A stretch of 64,000 nt of DNA from Mycobacterium bohemicum DSM 44277 (GTDB lineage Bacteria > Actinomycetota > Actinomycetes > Mycobacteriales > Mycobacteriaceae), in the NCBI RefSeq assembly GCF_001053185.1, contig NZ_CSTD01000002.1, positions 812,722 through 876,721 on the forward strand, written 5' to 3'. This document shows, piece after piece, positions 26,030 through 33,126 of the stretch (the first letter of the stretch is position 1; each line of letters begins with the position of its first letter). A model generated the notes under the pieces. It did not search any database. It saw nothing but the letters and a program-made list of their open reading frames with translations, and was not told where the DNA came from. The translations under genes were made by a program, and so were the position numbers.

Positions 26030-26782
26030 GTGGGTCGGCACATTCACGTCATCGGCATCGGTGTCGGCAACCCCGAGTACCTGACTGTCCAGGCCATCGC
26101 CGCGCTCAACGAGACGCAAGTCTTCTTCGCGATGGACAAGGGCGAGACCAAGAGCGATCTGGTGGCACTGCGACGGGAGATCTGCGACCGCTTCATCCGG
26201 GAGCCGGGGTATCGGTTCGTGGAGTTGGCCGACCCGGTGCGGTCGCGGGAGGCCGACTACCGCGAGGCGGTGTCGCAGTGGCACGCCGAGCGCGCGCGGG
26301 TGTGGGCCGCGGCGATCGCCGAAGAGTTGGGCGCCGACGGGGTGGGATCCTTTCTGGCCTGGGGCGACCCGTCGCTGTACGACAGCACGCTGCGCATCCT
26401 CGAGGCCATCAAGACCGATGCCGCCGAGATCGAATTCACCTTCGACGTCATTCCGGGGATCACCGCGGTGCAGGCCTTGACGGCTCGGCACGGGATCCCG
26501 CTCAACGAGGTCGCCGAACCGGTGCTGATCACCACCGGCAGGCGGCTGCGCGAGGATGGCCTGGCCGGGTCTGCGGTGGTGATGCTCGACGCCGACTGCT
26601 CGTTCCAGGGCTGTGCGCCCGACACTCAAATCTGGTGGGGCGCCTACCTGGGGACCGCCGACGAGCTGTTGTTGGCCGGCCGTGTCGGAGAAGTGGGTCC
26701 GCGCATCGTGGCGTTGCGGGCCGAGGCCCGGGCGCGGCACGGCTGGATCATGGACACCTATTTGCTCAGGGCGGCAGACTGA
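26030..26782 (+). CDS. cobF: precorrin-6A synthase (deacetylating) CobF
   Basis: A 250-aa SAM-dependent methyltransferase of aerobic cobalamin synthesis. It methylates C-1 of precorrin-5 and releases acetate. The tetrapyrrole-methylase fold is seen in HVIGIGVGNPEYLTVQAI at the start and FLAWGDPSLYDSTLRIL, with the GDP motif of this family. GTG at 26030 is chosen for the AGGAGG 5 bases before it. This gene is missing from the M. tuberculosis complex but kept in M. canettii and other mycobacteria, where it lies exactly between Rv0943c and Rv0944, as here. Its presence implies a complete B12 route if the rest is encoded elsewhere. Confidence 0.92.
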   Translation: MGRHIHVIGIGVGNPEYLTVQAIAALNETQVFFAMDKGETKSDLVALRREICDRFIREPGYRFVELADPVRSREADYREAVSQWHAERARVWAAAIAEELGADGVGSFLAWGDPSLYDSTLRILEAIKTDAAEIEFTFDVIPGITAVQALTARHGIPLNEVAEPVLITTGRRLREDGLAGSAVVMLDADCSFQGCAPDTQIWWGAYLGTADELLLAGRVGEVGPRIVALRAEARARHGWIMDTYLLRAAD

Positions 26783-26786
26783 ACAG

Positions 26787-27650
26787 GTGCCCGAACTCCC
26801 CGAGATCGAAGCGCTGGCCGACCATCTGCGACGGCATGCGGTCGGCTTGCCGGTCGGCCGCGTCGACGTCGCCGCGCTGAGCGTCCTCAAGACCTTCGAT
26901 CCGCCGGTCAATGCGCTGCACGGCCAGACCGTCGCCGGGGCCGGGCGGTGGGGCAAATACCTGGGACTGCACGCCGGAGGGCTGTGGCTGATCACCCACC
27001 TGTCCCGTGCGGGCTGGTTGCGCTGGTCGGACAAGCTGGCGCCGGCTCCGCTGCGACCGGGCAAGGGGCCGATCGCGCTGCGGGTGCACCTCGGCACGCC
27101 CGGCGAGGCGCCGGGCTTCGATCTGACCGAGGCGGGCACGCAGAAGCGCCTGGCGGTGTGGCTCGTCGACGACCCGAAGGCGGTGCCGGGCATCGCCGCG
27201 CTGGGCCCGGACGCACTGGAGCTCGGCCCGGACGACCTGGCCCGCGTGCTCGCCGGTAACACCGGCCGGATCAAGACCGTCATCACCGATCAGAAGGTGA
27301 TCGCCGGCATCGGCAACGCCTACAGCGACGAAATCCTGCACGTCGCCAAGATCTCGCCGTTCGCGACCGCCGCCAAGCTGACCGACGAGCAGCTCACAGC
27401 CCTGCACGACGCGATGATCTCGGTGCTGACCGACGCGGTGAGCCGCTCGGTCGGCCAGGGCGCGGCGATGCTGAAGGGGGAGAAGCGTTCGGGCCTGCGG
27501 GTGCATGCCCGCACCGGGCTGCCGTGCCCGGTCTGCGGGGACACGGTGCGCGAAGTGTCGTTCGCGGACAAGTCTTTCCAGTACTGCCCGACCTGCCAGA
27601 CCGGCGGCAAGGTCCTGGCCGACCGTCGCATGTCACGTCTGCTCAAGTAA
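26787..27650 (+). CDS. Fpg/Nei-family DNA glycosylase, full length (Rv0944 homologue)
   Basis: A 287-aa formamidopyrimidine-DNA glycosylase-type enzyme that removes oxidised bases and nicks the abasic site. The start MPELPEIEAL gives the N-terminal Pro (after Met removal) and Glu that do the chemistry. VIAGIGNAYSDEILHVAKISP is the helix-two-turn-helix DNA-binding stretch. The C-terminal zinc finger has CPVCG and CPTCQ. The GTG at 26787 is 4 bases after cobF, so both are one unit. The M. tuberculosis counterpart is, as I recall, only about 158 aa, missing this N-terminus, through the same deletion that removed cobF. Here the enzyme looks active. Confidence 0.9.
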   Translation: MPELPEIEALADHLRRHAVGLPVGRVDVAALSVLKTFDPPVNALHGQTVAGAGRWGKYLGLHAGGLWLITHLSRAGWLRWSDKLAPAPLRPGKGPIALRVHLGTPGEAPGFDLTEAGTQKRLAVWLVDDPKAVPGIAALGPDALELGPDDLARVLAGNTGRIKTVITDQKVIAGIGNAYSDEILHVAKISPFATAAKLTDEQLTALHDAMISVLTDAVSRSVGQGAAMLKGEKRSGLRVHARTGLPCPVCGDTVREVSFADKSFQYCPTCQTGGKVLADRRMSRLLK

Positions 27651-27738
27651 CCCGACCCCGAACGTCGAACGTGTCGCCGGAAGCCGGGTGTCGAGCCCAA
27701 CAAGTCGACACCGGCCGGGCGGCCGATATGCTGCCCCG

Positions 27739-28488
27739 GTGACCCGCCAGAAAATCCTCATCACCGGCGCCAGTTCCGGCCTGGGCGCCGGCATGGCGCG
27801 CGCCTTCGCCGCCAAGGGCCGCGACCTGGCTCTGTGCGCCCGTCGCACCGACCGCCTTGACGAGCTGAAAGCCGAGCTCTCCCAACAGTATCCGGCCATC
27901 ACGATCGCCGTCGCGGCGCTGGACGTCAACGACCACGAGGCCGTGCCCAAGGTGTTCGCCGAGCTCGCCGACGAGCTGGGTGGCGTCGACCGGGTCATCG
28001 TCAACGCCGGCATCGGCAAGGGCGCCAAGCTGGGTTCGGGCAAGCTGTGGGCCAACAAGGCGACCATCGAGACCAACCTGGTGGCCGCCCTGGTGCAGAT
28101 CGAGACCGCGCTGGAGATGTTCGGCAAGAGCGGATCGGGGCATCTCGTGCTCATCTCGTCGGTGCTTGGCAACAAAGGGGTTCCGGGCGTCAAGGCCGCC
28201 TACGCCGCCAGCAAGGCGGGGCTGAGCTCGCTGGGCGAATCGCTGCGCGCCGAATACCGCAGCGGTCCGATCAAGGTCTCGGTGCTCGAGCCCGGCTACA
28301 TCGAGTCGGAGATGACCGCCAAGTCCAACAGCACGATGTTGATGGTGGACAACGCAACTGGTGTCAAGGCCCTGGTCGACGCGATCGAGCGCGAGCCGGG
28401 CCGGGCGGCGGTGCCGTGGTGGCCGTGGGCGCCGCTGGTCCAGGTGATGCGGGTGTTGCCGCCGCCGCTGACCAAGTGGTTCGCCTGA
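27739..28488 (+). CDS. short-chain dehydrogenase (Rv0945 homologue)
   Basis: The 249-aa SDR has TGASSGLG at 9-16, a catalytic Ser at 140-141, Tyr155 and Lys159 (YAASK). NAGIGKG at 89-95 is the structural Asn loop. The C-terminus (PWWPWAPLVQVMRVLPPP) is hydrophobic and may sit on a membrane, as in SDRs that act on lipids. The GTG at 27739 starts right at the GASS fold; longer frames upstream lack a ribosome site. It stands 88 bases after the glycosylase and is convergent with the MpaB-family gene, 15 bases apart. Confidence 0.87.
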   Translation: MTRQKILITGASSGLGAGMARAFAAKGRDLALCARRTDRLDELKAELSQQYPAITIAVAALDVNDHEAVPKVFAELADELGGVDRVIVNAGIGKGAKLGSGKLWANKATIETNLVAALVQIETALEMFGKSGSGHLVLISSVLGNKGVPGVKAAYAASKAGLSSLGESLRAEYRSGPIKVSVLEPGYIESEMTAKSNSTMLMVDNATGVKALVDAIEREPGRAAVPWWPWAPLVQVMRVLPPPLTKWFA

Positions 28489-28503
28489 CGCCCTGTCGTG
28501 ATA

Positions 28504-29823
28504 TTAGTGTGCGACCGGCGTGTAATGCGCTGCGTCGGTGGTGAATTCGGGTTTGCCGTAGGTTGCCAGCCGCAGCTTGAGCAGCGCGATGACGTATGCG
28601 TCGGTGATGTCCCGCAGCACGGGGATGCGGCTGGCGTGGCTCACCGCGGTGAAACGCCCGATGATGAACGGCGTGGTGAGGGCGACGCGCGCCAGATCCA
28701 GCGGTCCGAGGGTGACGCCCATGGCCTGCGCGATGTCGCGGTCGCCGTTGCAGAAGGTGCGGACGAACGTGAGCTTGCTGAAGCTCTTCTCGACCGCCTC
28801 GGCGCACCGGTCGAACAGGGTGGTGCCCGGACGCAGGTAGGCCGCCATCGTGCCGCGGACCAGTTCTTGGCAGATGGAGTCGAATCCGTCTCGCAGCAGC
28901 GCCGAGCGCGCGTGCATGACGTGCATGATGTCGGCGGGCTCGGCGGGCAGCAGTTCCTCGGGCAGGCCGAGTAAAAAGCAGCGGTACCTGGCGAATTCGA
29001 CGACGGCGCGTTCCTCGGGGGTGAACTCGGTGCGGCCCTCGTTTCTGGCCTTACGCGCCAAGAGGTACTGGCCGATCATGCCCGCGGGCATCTGGTCGAC
29101 CTGCGGCACCGGCATGCCGTAGACGGCCGTGTCCCATTTGTGGGATTTCTTCAGGGCGTTGTAGCGGACCATCGAATGCATCAGCCGGACCATGGCCGCC
29201 GCTTCGAACCCGGGGCCGTAGCGGTCCAGCGCCCCGGGCAGGGTGGTGACGGCGAAGAAGCTGGCCGTCTCGTTGACCCGCCGGGCGGCCCGCTTGCCGG
29301 ACAAAGCCCCCGTCAGGGCCATCGGCAGCGCGGCGTAGGTGTTGGTAAAGGTCGCGATGAAGGCGCCCCGGGTGATGAAGGGGGCCAGCAGCGCCGCGGG
29401 AATGCGCTCCTGGCGAGCGCCTTCACGGACCAGGCCGAAGTCGATCCACTCCGGGGTGGCCTCCATGGCGGCGATGAACGCCTCCAGCTCGGGGGGCGCG
29501 TCGGGCACCGCCTCGATTCCTTCCCGGCATGCGGTCTTGAGCATGTCGATCAGGCTCGTGACACTGTACGTATTCATCAGGGCCGCATAGGGATCGGCGA
29601 CGACGTCGCCGAGCATGGTGGCCGTGCTGATCAGTTCCGTGACGCGCTCGTCTTCCAGGATCGGCGCGCGGTCGGCGACCCAGGCGGGCAGGGCGGAGTC
29701 GGCGTCGGGCTCGGTGGCCAGGCGATCGGGCTGTTGGTCGAAGTCGAAGTCGCCGTAGAGGTCGGGCTGTAGGTCGCGCTGGCTGCGAACTCGGCGGGCG
29801 AGTTCGGGGTAATACGTGACCAT
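28504..29823 (-). CDS. MpaB/latex-clearing-type oxygenase (DUF2236 family)
   Basis: A 439-aa protein of the DUF2236 family, which includes the heme rubber oxygenase Lcp and fungal MpaB. Members carry a b-type heme and cleave double bonds of isoprenoid or lipid chains. The central helix MVRLMHSMVRYNAL supplies the conserved His, and ITRGAFIATFTNTYAALPMA lies just before it. Mycobacteria hold several paralogues of unknown substrate. The ATG at 29823 is preceded by GGGAGG. It is transcribed away from a TetR-type regulator, with a 43-bp palindromic operator between the two start codons, so this regulator very likely controls it. Confidence 0.82.
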   Translation of the reverse strand: MVTYYPELARRVRSQRDLQPDLYGDFDFDQQPDRLATEPDADSALPAWVADRAPILEDERVTELISTATMLGDVVADPYAALMNTYSVTSLIDMLKTACREGIEAVPDAPPELEAFIAAMEATPEWIDFGLVREGARQERIPAALLAPFITRGAFIATFTNTYAALPMALTGALSGKRAARRVNETASFFAVTTLPGALDRYGPGFEAAAMVRLMHSMVRYNALKKSHKWDTAVYGMPVPQVDQMPAGMIGQYLLARKARNEGRTEFTPEERAVVEFARYRCFLLGLPEELLPAEPADIMHVMHARSALLRDGFDSICQELVRGTMAAYLRPGTTLFDRCAEAVEKSFSKLTFVRTFCNGDRDIAQAMGVTLGPLDLARVALTTPFIIGRFTAVSHASRIPVLRDITDAYVIALLKLRLATYGKPEFTTDAAHYTPVAH

Positions 29824-29834
29824 GCGACCTCCCG

Positions 29835-29877
29835 CTAACTAACAATTAGTGAGTAATACTCACAACTTGTTAGTTAG
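29835..29877. promoter_or_regulatory. 43-bp concentric palindrome, TetR operator
   Basis: Outer arms CTAACTAACAA (29835-29845) and TTGTTAGTTAG (29867-29877) match perfectly. Inner arms GTGAGT (29849-29854) and ACTCAC (29858-29863) share the same centre at 29856. It fills the gap between the oxygenase start at 29823 and the TetR start at 29879, so a dimer pair bound here would block both genes. Confidence 0.85.
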
Positions 29878-29878
29878 T

Positions 29879-30499
29879 ATGTCAAGCGTGACCGCCGCGA
29901 CCAGGCAGAGCCCGAAGCGCCGAATGTCCGCCGAAGCGCGGCGCGAACAGATCCTGGACGTCACCCACGCGATCGTCGACGTCGAAGGTTTTCATGCCGC
30001 GACACCGAACCGCATCGCGGAGGCGGCCGGCGTCGACCGGTCGCTGATCTATCAGAAGTTCGGCGACCTGGCGGGGCTGTTCGTCGAACTGATCGACCGC
30101 GAGGCCGCGCGCGCCGGCGCGCAATTCGCCGAGGCGATCTCCGGGCTGGACGCGGTGGCCGAGGATCAGTCGCTGGTGGTCGCGTTCGACGGGGTGCTGG
30201 CCGCGGTCGACGCCCACCCGGCCACCTGGCGGCTGTTCCTGTTCCCCCCGCAGGGCGCGCCGCCGCAGTTGTATGCCCGGCTATCCCAGTCCCAGGAGGT
30301 CGTGCTGGGCTTCTTCGTCCGCGAACTGCTGCGCCACAACCCCGCGCTGCACGAGCCGGAATACACCGCCCGGATTTTGCACGCCGCCGGGCGCGAATTG
30401 CTGCAGCTGCGCCTCAGCGATCCGCAGAACGCGTCGGCGGAACGGCTGCGGACCTTCGTCCGCCGGCTGGGTTCGGAGCTGGTGGGCCGGCCGTCCTGA
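29879..30499 (+). CDS. TetR-family transcriptional regulator
   Basis: A 206-aa repressor. The DNA-binding domain (about 15-65) has RREQILDVTHAIVDVEGF and the recognition stretch RIAEAAGVDRSLIYQKFGDLAGLF. The C-terminal helical domain should bind a ligand, likely the substrate of the divergent oxygenase. The ATG at 29879 begins 2 bases after the operator. An upstream in-frame GTG at 29849 lies inside the operator and is not used. The mRNA may be leaderless. It probably represses itself and the oxygenase through 29835-29877. Confidence 0.9.
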   Translation: MSSVTAATRQSPKRRMSAEARREQILDVTHAIVDVEGFHAATPNRIAEAAGVDRSLIYQKFGDLAGLFVELIDREAARAGAQFAEAISGLDAVAEDQSLVVAFDGVLAAVDAHPATWRLFLFPPQGAPPQLYARLSQSQEVVLGFFVRELLRHNPALHEPEYTARILHAAGRELLQLRLSDPQNASAERLRTFVRRLGSELVGRPS

Positions 30500-30526
30500 C
30501 TCCGGGCGAGCTTTTGCCGCGAATTG

Positions 30527-32191
30527 TCAGCTGGTGCGGCCTCTTTCGGTTCGATAGCGGCGCACCAGCGCGTCGGTGGAGCTGTCGGATTGCGGCGCGG
30601 GCGAGCCGTCGGCGGTGATCACCGGGAGCAGCGCCTTGGCCTGAGTCTTGCCCAGCTCCACGCCCCATTGGTCGAACGAGTCGATGCCCCAGATCACGCC
30701 CTCGGTGAAGACCTGGTGCTCGTAGAGGGCGATCAACTGGCCCAGCACCGACGGGGTCAGCCGGTCGGCCAGGATCGACGTCGACGGCCGATTGCCCGGC
30801 ATCACCTTGTGCGGCACGATCTCGGCGGGGGTGCCTTCGGCGGCGATTTCTTCGGCCGTCTTGCCGAACGCCAGCACCTGGGTCTGGGCGAAGAAGTTGC
30901 TCATCAGCAGGTCGTGCATGCTGCCGTCGCCGTCGGCGGTGGGCAGGTCGTCCAGCGGTTGGCTGAAGCCGATGAAGTCGGCCGGAACGAGCCGGGTGCC
31001 CTGATGCAGCAACTGGTAGAAGGCGTGCTGGCCGTTGGTCCCGGGCTCGCCCCAGAAAATCTCCCCGGTGTCGGTGGTGACCGGCGTGCCATCGGCGCGG
31101 GTCGACTTGCCGTTCGATTCCATGGTCAGCTGTTGCAGGTAGGCCGCAAAGCGGGCGAGGTCATTGGAATACGGCAGCACCGCGCGCGATTGCGCGCCCA
31201 TGAAGTTGGAGTACCAGAGGCCGATCAGGCCCAGCAGCACGGGCGCGTTGGACTCCAGCGGCGCCGTCCGGAAATGCCGGTCGACGATATGGAATCCGGA
31301 CAGGAAATCGGCGAAGGCGTTGCGGCCGATGGCCGCCATCACCGACAGCCCGATCGCCGAATCGACCGAATAGCGGCCCCCCACCCAATCCCAGAAGCCG
31401 AACATGTTGTCGGTGTTGATCCCGAAGTCGTCGACCAGGCGCTTGTTGGTGGAGACGGCCACGAAGTGCTTGGCGACCGCTGCGTCGCCGAGGGCGCCGG
31501 TCAGCCAGCGGCGCGCCGCGGTCGCGTTGGTCAGGGTCTCCAGTGTGGAGAACGTCTTGGAGGCGACGATGAAAAGTGTTGTGGCGGGCTCCAAGTCGGC
31601 GAGAGCGGCGGTGAGGTCGGCCGGGTCGACGTTGGAGACGAAGCGCGCCGAGATTCCCGCGTCCGCGTAGTGGCGGAGCGCCCGGTAGACCATCACCGGG
31701 CCGAGGTCCGATCCGCCGATGCCGATGTTGACGACGGTGCTGATGCGTTCGCCCGTGGCCCCCGTCCATTCCCCGCTGCGCAACCGGTCGGTGAAGTCGC
31801 CCATCCGGTCCAGCACCTCGTGGACGTCCTCGACCACGTTGTGGCCGTCGACCATCAGTTCGGCGTCGCGGGGCAGCCGCAGCGCGGTGTGCAGCACCGC
31901 GCGGTCCTCCGAGGTGTTGATGTGCGCACCGGAGAACATCTGGTCGCGGCGCTCCTCGAGGTTAGCCGCGCGCGCCAGGTCGACCAGCAGCCGCAGCGTC
32001 TCTCGGGTGATGCGGTGTTTGCTGTAGTCGATGTAGAGGTCGCCGACCTCAAGGCTGAGGTCGCGGCCCCGATCCGGGTCTTCGTCGAAGAATTGGCGCA
32101 GGTGGGTCTTGCCGATCTGTCCGTGATGCTTGCGCAGGGCGTCCCACGCCGGGGTGGCGGTGATGTCGGGGATGGTGTGCACGGAAGTCAT
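30527..32191 (-). CDS. pgi: glucose-6-phosphate isomerase
   Basis: The 554-aa cytoplasmic enzyme interconverts glucose-6-phosphate and fructose-6-phosphate. Signatures are [19 protein letters not shown] and the sugar-phosphate loop [15 protein letters not shown], then [32 protein letters not shown] containing the catalytic Glu/His, and a C-terminal Lys ([10 protein letters not shown]). Length matches the enzyme from M. tuberculosis (553 aa). The ATG at 32191 gives the usual start. It follows chorismate mutase on the same strand, 108 bases later. The TetR gene on its other side is convergent. Confidence 0.96.
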   Translation of the reverse strand: MTSVHTIPDITATPAWDALRKHHGQIGKTHLRQFFDEDPDRGRDLSLEVGDLYIDYSKHRITRETLRLLVDLARAANLEERRDQMFSGAHINTSEDRAVLHTALRLPRDAELMVDGHNVVEDVHEVLDRMGDFTDRLRSGEWTGATGERISTVVNIGIGGSDLGPVMVYRALRHYADAGISARFVSNVDPADLTAALADLEPATTLFIVASKTFSTLETLTNATAARRWLTGALGDAAVAKHFVAVSTNKRLVDDFGINTDNMFGFWDWVGGRYSVDSAIGLSVMAAIGRNAFADFLSGFHIVDRHFRTAPLESNAPVLLGLIGLWYSNFMGAQSRAVLPYSNDLARFAAYLQQLTMESNGKSTRADGTPVTTDTGEIFWGEPGTNGQHAFYQLLHQGTRLVPADFIGFSQPLDDLPTADGDGSMHDLLMSNFFAQTQVLAFGKTAEEIAAEGTPAEIVPHKVMPGNRPSTSILADRLTPSVLGQLIALYEHQVFTEGVIWGIDSFDQWGVELGKTQAKALLPVITADGSPAPQSDSSTDALVRRYRTERGRTS

Positions 32192-32298
32192 GGGCGCCGC
32201 TCCTCTTCATCGCGTGGCTCCGCACCGTCGTCGATGCGGGTCATAACTCGACCCTATGCGGCCCGCTACGACCCGGCCAGGTGTGAAAGACCGGGGCG

Positions 32299-32616
32299 CT
32301 AGTGCCCGAGCCGGCCCCTGCCCAACCGCAGCAGCAGCATCGCCAGGTCCTTACCCTCCGGGCCCAGCTCGCTGTAGCGTTCGATGACTTTCATTTCGCG
32401 GCTGTGCACCAACCGCGTGCCGCCGGAAGCCATTCGGACCTTGCCGATCGCCTGCGACACCTCGGCCCGCCGCTTGACCGCGGCGAGGATCTCGGCGTCC
32501 AGCCGGTCTATCTCCCGCCGCAACTCGTCGATGTCGGCGGCCTGCTCGGTGTCGGTCATTTCGATGTTCATCTCTGCTAACTCCGCGTTCTCCTGATGTG
32601 GGGGTTCTGGCCTCAT
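32299..32616 (-). CDS. aroQ: intracellular chorismate mutase (AroQ class, Rv0948c homologue)
   Basis: This 105-aa helical enzyme turns chorismate into prephenate, the first step to Phe and Tyr. Key residues are R in EIDELRREIDRLD, K in VKRRAEV, R in VHSREMKVIERY, and the terminal RLGRGRLGH, which in M. tuberculosis contacts DAHP synthase AroG and lets it switch on and feedback-control the mutase. The ATG at 32616 gives the annotated length; the in-frame ATG at 32571 gives the 90-residue form used in published work on the M. tuberculosis enzyme. Its leader (32617-32760) carries an aromatic-rich peptide and a terminator, suggesting control by attenuation. Confidence 0.95.
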   Translation of the reverse strand: MRPEPPHQENAELAEMNIEMTDTEQAADIDELRREIDRLDAEILAAVKRRAEVSQAIGKVRMASGGTRLVHSREMKVIERYSELGPEGKDLAMLLLRLGRGRLGH

Positions 32617-32631
32617 CCGGTACGGACCTCA

Positions 32632-32674
32632 CAAAAGAAACGAGCCCCGAAGCCGGAAGCGGACCACGGGGCTC
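32632..32674 (-). terminator. intrinsic terminator in the chorismate mutase leader (attenuator)
   Basis: Reading the minus strand, GAGCCCCG (32674-32667), a 17-base loop, CGGGGCTC (32649-32642), then GTTTCTTTT. This is a classical U-tailed terminator, unusual for mycobacteria, and it is placed 26 bases before the chorismate mutase ATG, so it can only cut off that gene. Confidence 0.8.
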
Positions 32675-32685
32675 TGCGATAGCAG

Positions 32686-32745
32686 CTAGACCACGGGCAC
32701 CGCTGGCGGGTACCCGTAGAAAAATCGGCGCTGCGCGTTGAGCAC
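32686..32745 (-). CDS. putative leader peptide with FFYGY run, upstream of chorismate mutase
   Basis: A 19-codon frame opened by GTG at 32745 and closed by TAG at 32688-32686. It reads MLNAQRRFFYGYPPAVPVV. Codons 8-12 are Phe-Phe-Tyr-Gly-Tyr, four aromatic residues in five. The stop is 12 bases before the terminator hairpin in the leader of chorismate mutase, whose pathway makes Phe and Tyr. The layout copies leader-peptide attenuators: low charged tRNA-Phe or tRNA-Tyr would stall the ribosome and change the downstream fold. No clear ribosome site precedes the GTG; GGAAGC lies about 27 bases upstream. Translation is unproven. Confidence 0.6.
   Translation of the reverse strand: MLNAQRRFFYGYPPAVPVV
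32692..32718 (-). promoter_or_regulatory. leader hairpin over the Tyr-Gly-Tyr codons
   Basis: TACGGGTACC (32718-32709) pairs with GGTGCCCGTG (32701-32692) over 10 bp (two wobbles) with a 7-base loop. The 5' arm contains the Tyr-Gly-Tyr codons. The 3' arm shares CCCGTGGTC with the 5' arm of the terminator (32670-32662), so CTACGGG could pair with either copy. These are mutually exclusive pairings of the kind an attenuator needs. Confidence 0.5.
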
Positions 32746-32755
32746 CAGATGAGTG

Positions 32756-32769
32756 TGCCACTTGTGGCA
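32756..32769. promoter_or_regulatory. 14-bp palindrome upstream of the leader peptide
   Basis: TGCCACTTGTGGCA: arms TGCCAC and GTGGCA, 2-base centre. It lies 11 bases before the leader peptide GTG and could be an operator or the 5' stem of the leader RNA. Confidence 0.35.
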
Positions 32770-33094
32770 GCTTCCGCGCAAAAATGCCGCCCCAAATCGG
32801 CTCCGACGCGCCAAGGTTGGGCCAGGGCGAGGAGCGAACTACGCATTCATGACCGGACCAGGCGTTGAGCGTGCGGGCGGCGCTGGTCCATGGGCACTCC
32901 ATGCCGGCGTTGACCTCGGATGCGGGCCTGTATGCGGCGGCGGAGGCGGCCGCCGCCCAGCCTTTGCAGCCCGCTCGACGCCGACGCCCGCAACGTGTCT
33001 TCCCCTGACGACCCCGCCGTCCCGGCGCCGCCTCACCCGTTCGTCGGCCGACGCGCGATATCCGGCCCGCGACCTCGACGGCAACCGACCCGCC
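32770..33094. other. intergenic stretch without recognised gene
   Basis: Between the leader of chorismate mutase and the uvrD1 promoter. Frames here are GC-rich and have no coding look; no tRNA, hairpin terminator or repeat was found. It must hold the minus-strand promoter for the aroQ leader, which I could not place. Confidence 0.5.
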
Positions 33095-33117
33095 CTGTCG
33101 GTCGCGGGAGGTAAGTT
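33095..33117 (+). promoter_or_regulatory. RecA-independent DNA-damage promoter (RecA-NDp / PafBC type) of uvrD1
   Basis: CTGTCGGTC (33095-33103), 8 bases, then TAAGTT (33112-33117). The known consensus is tTGTCRgtg-N8-TAnnnT; 7 of 9 plus the -10 and exact spacing fit. The transcript would start near 33124, only a few bases before the ATG at 33127. Confidence 0.5.
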
Positions 33118-33126
33118 TGGACAGAC

